This document shows, piece after piece, positions 1 to 8,790 of a stretch of 64,000 bases of DNA (position 1 is the first letter of the stretch; every line of letters starts with the position of its first letter). Source of the DNA: Bifidobacterium pullorum subsp. gallinarum (GTDB lineage Bacteria; Actinomycetota; Actinomycetes; Actinomycetales; Bifidobacteriaceae); NCBI RefSeq assembly GCF_000741215.1, contig NZ_JGYX01000004.1, positions 42,572 through 106,571 of the forward strand, read 5' to 3'. Below the pieces are notes generated by a model that saw only the letters and a program-made list of their open reading frames with translations, searched no databases and was not told the DNA's origin. The translations under genes and the position numbers were made by a program.

Positions 1-337
1 ACTTCTTGCCCTCGCGAATCTTGACGTCGATGGTCTTGGCGTCGTCGCTGATCGTGTAGGACTCGCCCATCAGCGGCTCGAGCTGGGTCGGGTCGTCCTT
101 GAGGTTGTTCATGAAGAACAGCGGCTCGTACAGGGCGCCGACCACGCCGGAAAGGGCCGTCGGGGAGAACGGGTTGTAGTTCAGCGACGCCTGGGAAGAC
201 GAGTTCATCACGCTATTGATAATGACCTGGTCGGACTGCGGACTGCCGCCGCCATCGCCGCCGCATGCCCCCATCGACAGCGTCATCAGGCCGGCCACGG
301 CCAGGGCCGCCGCCTTTCGCCATCTCTTTGTGTTCAT
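1..337 (-). CDS. ABC transporter substrate-binding lipoprotein, family 5 (5' part only)
   Basis: This is the N-terminal 112 residues of a secreted solute-binding protein; the rest lies before the window. It starts with a lipoprotein signal peptide (basic MNTKRWRK, a hydrophobic stretch, then a lipobox ending in GAC), so the mature protein should be tethered to the outer face of the membrane. The mature N-terminus carries a 'NPFSPT...YEPLFFMN' stretch and then 'EPLMGESYTISDD', which resembles the start of DppA/OppA-type (SBP_bac_5) proteins; in bifidobacteria such proteins take up peptides or oligosaccharides. The ATG at 337 has a good ribosome site (AAAGGAG) 9 bases upstream. The substrate cannot be told from this fragment. 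Confidence 0.8.
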   Translation of the reverse strand, partial: MNTKRWRKAAALAVAGLMTLSMGACGGDGGGSPQSDQVIINSVMNSSSQASLNYNPFSPTALSGVVGALYEPLFFMNNLKDDPTQLEPLMGESYTISDDAKTIDVKIREGKK

Positions 338-668
338 CTTCGAACTCCTTTGCTGTGGAATTGAGAAGGTTCGGGCTATTCGCTATAAATAGTCCGACAT
401 TTCGATTTCTTCTCTCGAAACAATTTACAGCATAAGTTTAGTTAATTCATTTGTCAAACTTAAGACACTGGCATGAAAGGTGCTCAAAATTGTTGATTTT
501 CCGGTATTTTTCACATCACACCGTGTCCTTTTGTCCACAATATGAGAGAAATTCGAAAATAATTCAGTATTTTCGATGATATTTCACCTATCGGTGACCT
601 CGACGCACCGCTAAACCAGCCACACTGTTGAAATATCGTTATACTCGAAAGCAGTTGAAGGACGCGGG
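338..668. promoter_or_regulatory. Upstream region of the solute-binding gene with TCGAAA/TTTCGA dyads and a rightward promoter relic
   Basis: AT-rich non-coding stretch. It holds a perfect 9-bp inverted repeat (TCGAAAATA at 553-561, TATTTTCGA at 568-576, 6-base loop) and a second TTTCGA/TCGAAA pair (400-405 and 415-420). Both look like LacI-family operators. At 628-645, TGTTGAAATATCG followed by TATACT on the plus strand resembles the promoter of the LacI gene near 7589-7607. This suggests that a divergent regulator gene once stood to the right and was displaced by the IS insertions. Operator and promoter roles are inferred from pattern only. Confidence 0.5.
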
Positions 669-679
669 TTCTAGATAGA

Positions 680-736
680 AGTGCAACACCTGCCTAGGGT
701 TGGAAGTGTCTAGGTTCCAGCTGGAGGTGTTGCACT
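680..736 (+). promoter_or_regulatory. Hairpin sequestering the transposase ribosome-binding site
   Basis: A perfect 12-bp inverted repeat (AGTGCAACACCT at 680-691, AGGTGTTGCACT at 725-736) sits immediately before the GTG start at 738. The only Shine-Dalgarno-like sequence (GGAGG, 723-727) overlaps the 3' arm. Transcripts entering from outside the element would fold it and block translation, while transcripts starting inside the loop would not. This fits known IS strategies against read-through activation; the mechanism here is inferred. Confidence 0.55.
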
Positions 737-737
737 C

Positions 738-1846
738 GTGGGTACATGTTATTCGCGCCTGTCCCCGGACGAGCGGATCCGGATCGAGAGGCTGCATTGC
801 GAGCAGGGGCTGAGCATCAGGAGAACGGCCGAGCTGGTCGGCCGGGACAAGGCCACCGTGTCGCGCGAGCTGAGGCGCGGCCTGTGGTTCGCGTCCAACG
901 AGAACGAATCCTACCGCCCGTACCGGCCGAAACGGCTGAAGACCGGGCCCTGGACGTCCATGCCGTTCTACTCCGCCCTCGCGGCGCAGCGGAGGGCCGA
1001 CCTGAGGCGCCACGAGTCCCGCAAACCGCGGCGCATGGACTCGGACCGGCTGCGCTCGTGGGTGATGGACGCGCTGCGCCGTGGATGGAGCCCCGAGCTG
1101 ATCGAGGGCAGGCTGAAGCTGGAGTACCCGGACGACCCCGTGATGCGGGTCAGCCACGAATGCCTCCACCAATGGATCTACGCGAAACCGCAGCGCGACC
1201 TGGACCTGCGCCAATACCTGCCGCGGGGACGGAGGCGCCGCGCCAGACGGAAGGGACGCAAGGTCGGGGGGCCGCGCATCCCCATGCGCGTGGACATCGG
1301 CCAACGACCCAGGGCTGTGGACTCGCGCGGGCAGTTCGGCCACCGGGAGTCCGACACCGTGATAGGCGCGGCCCCCTCGCGCGTGTGCATCGACACGCAG
1401 GTCGAGCGCAAAAGCCGCGGACCGTTCGCGCGCCTGGTCCCCGACAAGAGCGCCATGGCCACCGCGCGCGCCGAATGCGAGATCCACGGGGACCTGCCCG
1501 CCGAGGCGAGGATCGACCGGACCTGGGACAACGGGACCGAGGCCTCCTGCCACACGCTGGTCGACGAGGCCCTGGGCATGCCCGTCTACTTCGCCGACCC
1601 CTACAGCTCCTGGCAGCGCGGCACCAACGAGAACAGGAGAACGGCAGGATCCGCCGCTACCTGTCCAAGAAAACCCCGTTCGACGACCTGACCCAGGCCG
1701 AGCTCGACGCGATCGCCAAGGAGACCGACGACACCCCCATGAAACAGCTCGAATACAAAACACCCAACGAGGCATGGGACGAGGAGATAACCCGACTACA
1801 ATCTAAAACCACCAACCCAAACACAAGCATTGCACTAACAAGTTGA
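738..1846 (+). pseudogene. IS30-family transposase, frameshifted
   Basis: DDE transposase of the IS30 family. The first frame begins at GTG 738 and has the N-terminal HTH (LSPDERIRIERL...SIRRTAELVGRDKATVSREL), the first catalytic Asp in GHRESDT, the second in TWDNGTE and the Glu in GTNEN. Right after that Glu, near 1632-1640, the reading moves to another frame that gives ENGRIRRYLSKKTPFDDL and runs to 1846. Removing the two bases AG there would restore NENENGRIRRY, the family consensus, so a 2-bp insertion is the simplest cause. All three catalytic residues are kept but the C-terminal tail is out of frame. A sequencing error or slippage cannot be excluded. Confidence 0.85.
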
Positions 1847-1888
1847 ATCCGGGGGACGGCTGACAACATCAGCGGGAAAGCGGGATTC

Positions 1889-3570
1889 GGGGGTGGTGAC
1901 GTTTTGTTGGACTCCGGTGTCCTTGTTCTTTGATTATGCCATGAGTCCGAGCTCGCGTCTTCGTTTGGCGATGCTGGTGCCGAAGGCGAGCTTGATCCGC
2001 TCGTCCCGATACCAGCGCATGTACCCGTCCAACTGTTCGACGAACCCTTCGATGGTGACGCCCGTGAAGCTCCGGCCGTGGAAGAACTCCTGCTTGAGAT
2101 GCCCGAAGAACCCTTCCGCGGCCGCGTTGTCCGGACTGCAGCCCTTCGCGCTCATCGACCGGGTCAACCCGTTCTCCCTGCAGATGCTGATCCACCCGGG
2201 CCACCGGTAGTGGCAACCGCGGTCGGAGTGGATGACCGGACGCTCCCCGTCCCCGAGCGTGGCGCACGCGTCGCGGAGCATCCGGTTGGCCAGCTCGGCG
2301 TTCGGGCTCGTGCCGATCGTCCAGGCCACCGGCATCCCGTCGTAGCAGTCGATCACCGGGCTGAGGTAGACCTTGCCCGCGGGGATGGAGAACTCCGTCA
2401 GGTCCGTGACCCACAGCCGGTTCGGCCCCTCGGCATGGAAAACGCGATTGACGAGGTTGTCCGGCGCCTTGGTCAGCTCGCCCTTGTACGAGCTGTAGCG
2501 CCGGGCCCGCTTGAGCAAGGGGACGAGCCCGTGCCGCGTCATCAGCCGCATGACCCTTTTGGCGGACACGACGATCCCGGCGTTTCTCAGTTCGAGCCAC
2601 ACCCGCCGGTAGCCGTAGCGGCGCAGGCTGTTCTCGAACACGTCGCGCACCAGGGCGAGCAGCCCCTCGTCCCTGTCCGGCCTGTTCATCGCGTTCAACT
2701 GATGGTAGTACGTGCTGCGCGCCAGACCGACCCGGGCGAGCAGACGCCCCGCGGGGATGCCATGTCCGGCACTGACGGCCTTGACGAGGATCGTCTTCTC
2801 CCTATTGGTCAGGTTGTCCGGGTCTGCGCCCCGCTCTTTTCCCACCAATTCCAACGCCCCCTTGAGGATCGCCAGCTCGATCTCCGCCTCCCGTTTCTCC
2901 CGGCGGATCCGCTCCAGCTCGGCGCGCACACGGTCGCGCTCGGCAATCAGCCCGTCCAGATCCGACGCGTCGGGATCCGCCGCGCCATCATTCCTCTTCC
3001 CCGGCTTGTCTGGTGTCACTGGATCGTCCTCCGGTACCGGCTCGTGCAGCAGTTGACGCTTCCAGTTTCTCACGACCGACGCCTCCACGCCCACCTCGGC
3101 CGCGACCTGCCGCGACGTCACACCGCCCGCGACCAGCCGCGCCACCGCCATACGCCTGACCTCGTCCGCCACCGGGCCGCGCTTGACCGCGCGCTCCCCG
3201 GGCGCCAGCTCGTCGATCCACGCCGCCAGCACCTCACGGCTGGGATACCCCATTTGGCGTATGGTCCTGCTCAGACGCCTGCCATGTGTCAGGTAATGCT
3301 CCACCGCCGCGCGCCTCTGACCATCCGTGTACCTCGAATAATGCTCGCCACGACTGGAGGGGATCCCCGTGCGCCGTTCCTCCAGCCAGTCGCGATGCCA
3401 CATGCGCAACGCCTCCTTGCTGGGATACCCCAGCTCCCGGATCACGTCCGCCGCGCTGTGCTCGTACCGCTCGTACAACTCCGCCGCGCGCCTGCGCTGC
3501 TCCCTCGAATACCTCGCCATGATGACGACTCCTCCCCGCTCAAGGAGTCCAACATTTCGTCACCACCCCG
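1889..3570 (-). mobile_element. IS3-family insertion sequence, complete copy
   Basis: Element of about 1.68 kb with near-perfect 26-bp ends: GGGGTGGTGACG...GTTGGACTCC at 1890-1915 and its reverse complement at 3544-3569, differing only in a few central bases. If the terminal G on each side belongs to the element, the flanks are TTC (1886-1888) and TTC (3571-3573), a 3-bp target duplication in the usual IS3 size range. An apparently identical copy in the same orientation begins at 63740. Confidence 0.88.
1934..3520 (-). CDS. IS3-family transposase, single fused reading frame
   Basis: 528-residue transposase. The N-terminal third has repeated HTH modules (about 1-45, 55-105 and 115-160, e.g. 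VTSRQVAAEVGVEASVVRNWKRQL), then a basic coiled-coil segment (IAERDRVRAELERIRREKREAEIELAILKGAL), then the HTH_21 region (GLARSTYYHQL). The C-terminal half is an rve-type DDE integrase domain with VTDLTEF, IHSDRGCHY and the Glu in AAAEGFFGHLKQEF. Most IS3 elements split this into orfA and orfB joined by -1 frameshifting; here it is one uninterrupted frame. The gene looks intact and functional. Confidence 0.93.
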   Translation of the reverse strand: MARYSREQRRRAAELYERYEHSAADVIRELGYPSKEALRMWHRDWLEERRTGIPSSRGEHYSRYTDGQRRAAVEHYLTHGRRLSRTIRQMGYPSREVLAAWIDELAPGERAVKRGPVADEVRRMAVARLVAGGVTSRQVAAEVGVEASVVRNWKRQLLHEPVPEDDPVTPDKPGKRNDGAADPDASDLDGLIAERDRVRAELERIRREKREAEIELAILKGALELVGKERGADPDNLTNREKTILVKAVSAGHGIPAGRLLARVGLARSTYYHQLNAMNRPDRDEGLLALVRDVFENSLRRYGYRRVWLELRNAGIVVSAKRVMRLMTRHGLVPLLKRARRYSSYKGELTKAPDNLVNRVFHAEGPNRLWVTDLTEFSIPAGKVYLSPVIDCYDGMPVAWTIGTSPNAELANRMLRDACATLGDGERPVIHSDRGCHYRWPGWISICRENGLTRSMSAKGCSPDNAAAEGFFGHLKQEFFHGRSFTGVTIEGFVEQLDGYMRWYRDERIKLAFGTSIAKRRRELGLMA

Positions 3571-3693
3571 TTCATTTTCAGGTTGTACAGCGATCCGTAG
3601 TCGATCAGTTTTGAACAGTCCATCATCAATACGGATATCAACGGATTCGTCTAGAACCCAGCGAGCAATGTATTGGAGATCTTCGTGCTCCAT
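3571..3693. other. Host DNA remnant next to the IS3 end
   Basis: Between the IS3 end and the hairpin lie about 120 bases. On the minus strand they read without stops from an ATG at 3693 (MEHEDLQYIARWVLDESVD...) up to the IS boundary, but there is no convincing ribosome site. It may be a gene remnant cut by the IS or a chance frame. I do not recognise it. Confidence 0.3.
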
Positions 3694-3734
3694 ATCAGGA
3701 AGGGCACCCCCTTCTTGGGGGTGCCTTTCCTGAT
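3694..3734. terminator. Strong hairpin after the sugar ABC operon
   Basis: 18-bp inverted repeat with one mismatch (3694-3711 against 3717-3734) and a TTCTT loop, containing AGGCACCCCC/GGGGGTGCCT. It lies 27 bases past the last permease stop codon. No clear U-tract follows, so it may act as a 3'-end stabiliser as well as a terminator. Confidence 0.65.
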
Positions 3735-3760
3735 GACCAATCAGCTTTTGACTGCGCCGA

Positions 3761-4630
3761 TCAGCCCTTGACGGCGCCGGTCAGACCGCCGACGATCTTC
3801 TTCTGGAAGATCGTGAAGCAGATCAGGGCCGGCAGCATGGCCAGCGACGTGAACGCCAGCACGGCGGCCGTATCGACCGAATGCTCCGAGCTGAACATGG
3901 ACACGCCGAGCGGCAAGGTGTAGTTGTCGGAGCTGCTCAGGACGAACAACGGCAGCATGTAGCCGTTCCAGCTGCCCACGAACTGCAGGATGCCGACGGT
4001 GGCCACGCCCGGCATGGCCAGCGGGATGACCATGCGCCAGAAGAAGCCGAGACGCGAGCAGCCGTCGAGCAGCGCCGCCTCCTCGAGCTCGTTCGGGATG
4101 GACTGCAGGAAGGGCACCAGGATGATGATGGTCTGCGGCAGGCCGAACGCGATCTGCGGCAGGATGATGCCGGCGAGCGAGTTTGACAGGCCGAGGTTGC
4201 GAATCATCAGGTACAGCGGCGTGATGCCGACGGTCATCGGGAACATCAGGCCCGCCGAGAACAGCGAGTACATGAGCGGCGCGTACTTGAACTTGTAACG
4301 CGCGATCACGTAGCTGACCATGATGCCGAGGACTACGACGCCCAGCATGGTGAACACCGCCACGATCAGCGAGTTCTTGAGCTCCACCCAGAAGGTGTCG
4401 CTCTGCGCCACGTTGATGTAGTTGTCGATGACCCACGGGTTCGGGAAGCCCGACGGGTTGTTGGTGATCTGGGAGTTGGTGCGGAAGCCGCCGATTATGA
4501 TGTACAGCACCGGCACCGTGCAGATCGCCACCAGGATCACCGACAGCAGGTAGACCACCGGGTGGCCCCACGGGGTCTTCTGTGAGACGCGGTAGCCGTT
4601 GGTCTTGGTGTATTGCGTGTTCTTGGCCAT
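3761..4630 (-). CDS. Carbohydrate ABC transporter permease (MalG-like)
   Basis: 289-residue inner-membrane permease of the CUT1 sugar importer family. About six transmembrane helices follow a short basic N-terminus (first helix about residues 25-48, VVYLLSVILVAICTVPVLYIII). The EAA loop that docks on the ATPase is visible as ELEEAALLDGCSRLGFFWRMVIPLAMPG around 187-215. The gene lies one base after the stop of the upstream permease, so the two are translationally coupled and form a heterodimeric channel. No ATPase gene is present; bifidobacterial importers commonly share a MsmK/MalK-type ATPase encoded elsewhere. The xylose context suggests xylosides or xylo-/arabino-oligosaccharides as cargo, which is inference. 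Confidence 0.92.
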   Translation of the reverse strand: MAKNTQYTKTNGYRVSQKTPWGHPVVYLLSVILVAICTVPVLYIIIGGFRTNSQITNNPSGFPNPWVIDNYINVAQSDTFWVELKNSLIVAVFTMLGVVVLGIMVSYVIARYKFKYAPLMYSLFSAGLMFPMTVGITPLYLMIRNLGLSNSLAGIILPQIAFGLPQTIIILVPFLQSIPNELEEAALLDGCSRLGFFWRMVIPLAMPGVATVGILQFVGSWNGYMLPLFVLSSSDNYTLPLGVSMFSSEHSVDTAAVLAFTSLAMLPALICFTIFQKKIVGGLTGAVKG

Positions 4631-4631
4631 C

Positions 4632-5669
4632 TCACTTCACCTCGCTTGCAGCCAGCCGCTGCGCTTCCTTGGCGCGCTTGGCCGCGCGCTTCTTGGCCTG
4701 CTTCTCTTCGGTCAGAGCTCCCTCCAGATCGCGGTTGAGCACGAACTTCTGGTAGACGAGCGCCACGACCAGGGAGATGATGAAGATGATGATCGCCACG
4801 GCCGAACCGTAGCCGTAGTTGCCGGAATCGCGGCCGTTGCGCACCATGTAGGTCGCCATCGTCGAGACGCCTGCGGTCTCGGAGATGTAGCTGCCCCAGA
4901 TGATGTTGACCAGATCGAACAGCTGCAGCGAGCCGATCATCGAGAGGAACACCCAGATGCGCAGGGTGGGGGCCAGCAGCGGCAGCGTGATGCTCCACTG
5001 CATCTGCCAGAATCCGGCGCCGTCCACCTTGGCGGCCTCGTACAGCTCCTCGGGGATGGACTGCATGCCGGCGAGCATGAGGATGACGGCGAAGCCGATG
5101 TACTTCCAGCTGATGATGACCAGCAGCGTGATCATGGCGATCTTCGGGTCGGCGAGCCAGTCGGGACCGTCGATGCCGATGTAGGACAGCAGCTCGTTGA
5201 CGGCGCCCGTCTTCTGCAGCAGCAGGCTCCAGCCGGTGCCGACGATGACCTCGGAGATCACGTACGGCACAAAGATCAGCGTGCGGACCAGGCCGCGGCC
5301 CTTGAACTTCTGGTTGAGCAGCAAAGCGAACAGGATGGCGATCGGCGCCTGGATGACCAGCGAGCCGACGACCACGATGAACGTATGTCCGATGGCGGCC
5401 TGGAAGGTCGGGTCCTTGAACGCGGTGATGTAGTTGTCGATGCCGGCGAACTCACCGGTCTCGGACGGCATACCGAAGCCCTTCCAGCGGTAGAAGCCGT
5501 AGTAGAAACCGAGGATCAGCGGCAGGATCACGAAGCCGACGAACACGATGATGGCCGGCGCCGCGAGCACAAGGATTTCCAGATTGCGCTGCAGCTTGCC
5601 ACTGCTGGGCTTCTTCTCCTTCTTGGCGGAGCGGGGCCGTGCCGCTTCCGCTTGGATTGCACTTGTCAT
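4632..5669 (-). CDS. Carbohydrate ABC transporter permease (MalF-like)
   Basis: 345-residue partner permease. After a charged cytoplasmic N-terminus (about 1-28) come six predicted helices, and the EAA motif appears as IPEELYEAAKVDGAGFWQMQWSITLPLLAP around 215-245. The C-terminal tail is unusually long and Lys/Arg/Ala-rich (EEKQAKKRAAKRAKEAQRLAASEVK). The ATG at 5669 has GGAGATC 8 bases upstream. It is separated from the binding-protein gene by 143 bases that contain a strong nested hairpin, an arrangement that usually keeps permease levels below binding-protein levels. Confidence 0.92.
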   Translation of the reverse strand: MTSAIQAEAARPRSAKKEKKPSSGKLQRNLEILVLAAPAIIVFVGFVILPLILGFYYGFYRWKGFGMPSETGEFAGIDNYITAFKDPTFQAAIGHTFIVVVGSLVIQAPIAILFALLLNQKFKGRGLVRTLIFVPYVISEVIVGTGWSLLLQKTGAVNELLSYIGIDGPDWLADPKIAMITLLVIISWKYIGFAVILMLAGMQSIPEELYEAAKVDGAGFWQMQWSITLPLLAPTLRIWVFLSMIGSLQLFDLVNIIWGSYISETAGVSTMATYMVRNGRDSGNYGYGSAVAIIIFIISLVVALVYQKFVLNRDLEGALTEEKQAKKRAAKRAKEAQRLAASEVK

Positions 5670-5711
5670 GGGATCTCCATTGATTGTCTGTTACATGCTG
5701 TGGAAAAGGGG

Positions 5712-5785
5712 ACGGCGGCCGGAACCGTTGCCGGATGGTTCAATCATCTTCGGTCTGAACCATCCTCATCGGTTCCGGCCGCCGT
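5712..5785 (-). promoter_or_regulatory. Nested intercistronic hairpin between binding protein and permeases
   Basis: A perfect 16-bp outer stem (5712-5727 with 5770-5785, core GGCGGCCGGAACCG) encloses a perfect 10-bp inner stem (GGATGGTTCA 5733-5742 with TGAACCATCC 5756-5765). On the transcribed minus strand it follows the binding-protein stop. No U-tract follows, so a 3' stabiliser or processing element is more likely than a full terminator. Confidence 0.7.
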
Positions 5786-5812
5786 TTCAGTCAGAGAGCG
5801 CCCTGGCCGTTA

Positions 5813-7090
5813 TCAGCCCTTGGCTGCGGCGTCGTTCATCGCCTTGACGATGTCCTCCGGGGTGCCGGTGCCGGAGAGCAGGTTCACCACGCCGGTGTTC
5901 AGAGCGTTGCCGATGTTGGCACCCAGCGAGGTATCCATCCACAGCTTCATGCCGTCGGATTCGTTGAGGGCGGTGATGAGCATGGCGAGGCTCTCATCGG
6001 TCACGTCGGCCTGGGATTCGGTCGTCGCCGGAATCGTGGAGAACGCGGTGGCATACTTGTCCTGCCACTCCTTCTCAGCCATCTTGTTGATGAACTCGAT
6101 GGCGATATCCGGAGCCTCCGGATTCACGCCGAAGCCGGTGGCAGCACCCATCAGAGCACCCTCCTCACCTTCGCCTCCTTCGACGGACGGGAAGGCGAAG
6201 AAGCCGAGGTCGGCCATCGGCTGCTTGTCCGGGGTCAGATCCTTGAGCACGCCCGGCTCCCAGGTGCCCATAAGCTCCATGGCGGCCTTGTGATTGGCCA
6301 ACAGACCGGCCGACGAGCTCGCGCCCTGCTGGGCGGTGGTGGTCAGGTAGCCCTCGTTGAAGTAGCCAGCGTCGTTGAGCTCCTGCAGCTTCTCGCCCGC
6401 AGCGGTCCAGCATTCGGCGGAGAAGTCCTTGTTGGCCATGCTCTCCTCGTAGACGTCCGGCGAGCAGATGCGCAGGGACAGCCAGTAATACCAGTGAGCG
6501 GCCGGCCAGGCATCCTTGGCGCCGACGGCGATCGGGTCGATGCCGGCGTCCTTGAGCTTCTGGCAGGCATCAATCAGCTCCTCCCAGGTGGTCGGAGCCT
6601 CGGTGATGCCGGCCTGGGCGAACAGATCCTTGGAGTACCAGATGCCACCGGGCTGGACGGTGGTCGGCATGCCGTAGATCTTGCCGTCGTAGGTGGCCGA
6701 ATCTAGCGAGGAGCCGAGCTTCTCCTTGTTCTCATCGGTGATCTTGTCGGTCAGGTCCATCATCTGGCCGGCGGCGATCATGTCGCGGTCCTTCTGACCG
6801 CCCAGGGCCATGAACACATCCGGGCCGGAGGACAGATCCTGCATGGCGGTGGTCAGCTTGCCTTCGAAGTCCTCGTTCTGGATGGCCTCGATCTGGACGG
6901 TGACGCCCTCGTGCTCCGACTCGAACTCCGCGGCGAAATCCTCCCAGTACTGACGACCGTCACCTGAGGTGGCGTTGTGCCAGAACACGATGGTGTTGTC
7001 GTCGGCGGACGAGCCTCCGCCGCCGCAGGCGGCCATGCCCAGCACGGCAGCGGCCGAAACACCGGCGGCCAGAATCCTCTTAAACTTCAT
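5813..7090 (-). CDS. ABC transporter sugar-binding lipoprotein (family 1)
   Basis: 425-residue extracellular solute-binding protein. It has a lipoprotein signal ([26 protein letters not shown]; lipobox MAAC, lipid-modified Cys about residue 22), then the SBP_bac_1 start [26 protein letters not shown]. Aromatic residues typical of sugar pockets are frequent ([28 protein letters not shown]). It is the first gene of the importer operon, with AGGAGGAACG just before ATG 7090. Dyads matching those near the LacI gene and the GH43 gene lie upstream, so sugar induction through LacI is likely. The exact sugar is unknown; xylosides fit the neighbours. Confidence 0.93.
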   Translation of the reverse strand: MKFKRILAAGVSAAAVLGMAACGGGGSSADDNTIVFWHNATSGDGRQYWEDFAAEFESEHEGVTVQIEAIQNEDFEGKLTTAMQDLSSGPDVFMALGGQKDRDMIAAGQMMDLTDKITDENKEKLGSSLDSATYDGKIYGMPTTVQPGGIWYSKDLFAQAGITEAPTTWEELIDACQKLKDAGIDPIAVGAKDAWPAAHWYYWLSLRICSPDVYEESMANKDFSAECWTAAGEKLQELNDAGYFNEGYLTTTAQQGASSSAGLLANHKAAMELMGTWEPGVLKDLTPDKQPMADLGFFAFPSVEGGEGEEGALMGAATGFGVNPEAPDIAIEFINKMAEKEWQDKYATAFSTIPATTESQADVTDESLAMLITALNESDGMKLWMDTSLGANIGNALNTGVVNLLSGTGTPEDIVKAMNDAAAKG

Positions 7091-7660
7091 CGTTCCTCCT
7101 ATATGCCGTTCGAAACCGCAGCCACCTCGGCGACCCGACGTAGCGTCCTTTCTCCCGGGCTCAGGAACCTTCCGCCGTTGTGCAGCGTTACGGCCCGTCG
7201 AACCCGATCGTCTCGCGATTCCGAATTCTAATATTTCCGAAAACTTTCATTGTTTTCGATAGAAAAAATACTATCGCGAGTTAGTTAAACCGTCAAACTT
7301 ACAGCGCGCGGCGTGTCGCGGCCCACGCCCTAAACCCACTCCCACACACCCCGCCTACCGCAGAAGCATCGGTGCAAACGTTTGACATCGCTTGATTACG
7401 GCATTATTTCAGTCTTTCGTACATCCCCCACACCGCCCAGCACCCCCATCAAGCACCCACACATCACCCGCCCAGACATCTACCGCCGTCTCGACAGCCA
7501 CCGACGACACTCTACATTCAACACTTTCCGAACATTTTCGAAAGTTTTCGACGCTTTCATGTTTTCAGACGGCACTCTTCGTGTGTTGTCGAAAATTTCG
7601 ATATACTGGACTCCGGAATTTACGAATTCATTGTACATCATATCATAGAAGGGGTTGCAT
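7091..7660. promoter_or_regulatory. Divergent promoter/operator region between importer and LacI gene
   Basis: 570-base intergenic region with several LacI-type dyads: GAAAACTTTC (7239-7248), its reverse complement GAAAGTTTTC (7540-7549), CAAACGTTTG (7375-7384), and a perfect 13-base palindrome TCGAAAATTTCGA (7589-7601) that abuts a TATACT -10-like box (7602-7607) in front of the regulator. A CGATAG/CTATCG pair flanks an A/T spacer at about 7258-7277. The palindrome touching the -10 predicts autorepression. No gene is visible; short frames here lack ribosome sites. Confidence 0.7.
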
Positions 7661-8707
7661 ATGTCCGACACCGCGCGTCGTCACCGAGCGTCGTCCAAAT
7701 CCACGCAGCTAGCCGACATCGCCGAACGCACCGGGTATTCCCTGGCCACGGTCTCCAAGGTGCTCAACGGCCGCAGCGACGTGGCCGCCGGCACCCGACA
7801 AATCATCGAGGAGGCGCTGCGGGACAGCGGCTACACCAAGCGCATCTCCACCACCAAGAACCGCAAGCTCATCGAAGCCGTATTCCAGAACTTCGACAAC
7901 ATCTGGTCGCTGGAGGTGCTGCGCGGCATCGTGCACGAGGCCAGCGCCCATGAGATGAGCGTCGTCACCACCGAAAGCGGCGACCGCTCGCACCCCGATT
8001 CCCGGTGGGTCGAAGGCGTGCTGCGCCGGCAGCCGCTCGGCGTGGTGCTGATCTTCTCGAACCTCACCGAATCGGAGAAATCACGCCTGCAAGCGTTCAA
8101 CATCGACTATGTCACGCTCGACCCGGCCGGCGACCCCTCCCCCGACAACCTCTCCGTACAGGCCGACAACTGGACCGGCGGCCTCATCGCCACCCGTCAC
8201 CTGCTCTCCCTGGGGCACACCCGCATCGGCATCATCACCGGACCGAACTCCATGCTGTGCTCCAAGGCGCGACTCGACGGCTACAAGGCGGCCCTGGACG
8301 AGCACGACATCCCCTTCGACCCCGACCTGGTGCGCGAAGGCGACTTCTCCACGGCCGGCGGCTACCTGCAGGGACTGTCGCTGCTCAAGAACTCCGCCAA
8401 ACGCCCCACGGCCATCTTCGCCGGCAGCGACCTGCAGTCCATGGGCGTCTACGAGGCGGCGCGCACGCTGGATCTGAAGATCCCCGAGCAGCTGTCCGTC
8501 ATCGGATTCGACGACGTGCAGACGGCGGCGCACATGGGCCCGGCGCTGACCACGGTCCGCCAGCCGCTGCAGGACATGGCCGCCGCGGCCGTGCGCATGA
8601 TCATCGACAAATCGCACGGTCGACCGATCCAGAACCGCTCCATCTACCCGACCACGCTGATCGTCCGGGACAGCACGCGCCCGCTGGAGATCAGCGAACC
8701 GCACTGA
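7661..8707 (+). CDS. LacI-family transcriptional regulator
   Basis: 348-residue repressor. HTH at about residues 15-40 (TQLADIAERTGYSLATVSKVLNG), a hinge near 60, then the Peripla_BP_3-type effector domain (GVVLIFSNLT, LGHTRIGIITGP, ALTTVRQPL). The ATG at 7661 was chosen because AGAAGGGG ends 6 bases upstream; a TTG at 7655 is too close to that site. It is divergent from the sugar importer and upstream of the MFS/GH43/xylA genes. Matching dyads at its own promoter, the importer promoter and the GH43 promoter make it the probable local xylose/xyloside repressor, relieved by a sugar or sugar phosphate. The effector is unknown. Confidence 0.92.
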   Translation: MSDTARRHRASSKSTQLADIAERTGYSLATVSKVLNGRSDVAAGTRQIIEEALRDSGYTKRISTTKNRKLIEAVFQNFDNIWSLEVLRGIVHEASAHEMSVVTTESGDRSHPDSRWVEGVLRRQPLGVVLIFSNLTESEKSRLQAFNIDYVTLDPAGDPSPDNLSVQADNWTGGLIATRHLLSLGHTRIGIITGPNSMLCSKARLDGYKAALDEHDIPFDPDLVREGDFSTAGGYLQGLSLLKNSAKRPTAIFAGSDLQSMGVYEAARTLDLKIPEQLSVIGFDDVQTAAHMGPALTTVRQPLQDMAAAAVRMIIDKSHGRPIQNRSIYPTTLIVRDSTRPLEISEPH

Positions 8708-8790
8708 GCGGTCCCACGCGTTCGGCGAACTTGCATGATGGATCGTATCAACGCTCCAAAACCTTGATATTGCAATGATTACTATCAGCC

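Larger units (their letters stand above)
669..1847 (+). mobile_element. IS30-family insertion sequence
   Basis: About 1.18 kb element with imperfect 23-bp terminal inverted repeats at 669-691 and 1825-1847, sharing a TTC edge and an AGTGCAA core, and a single IS30-type transposase gene. The stop codon of the transposase lies inside the right repeat. No clear target-site duplication is visible. The transposase is frameshifted, so this copy is probably not autonomous. Confidence 0.8.

Noticed and set aside
3442..3693. 83-codon minus-strand gene
   Set aside because: It crosses the IS3 terminal repeat and has no ribosome site; at most a remnant.
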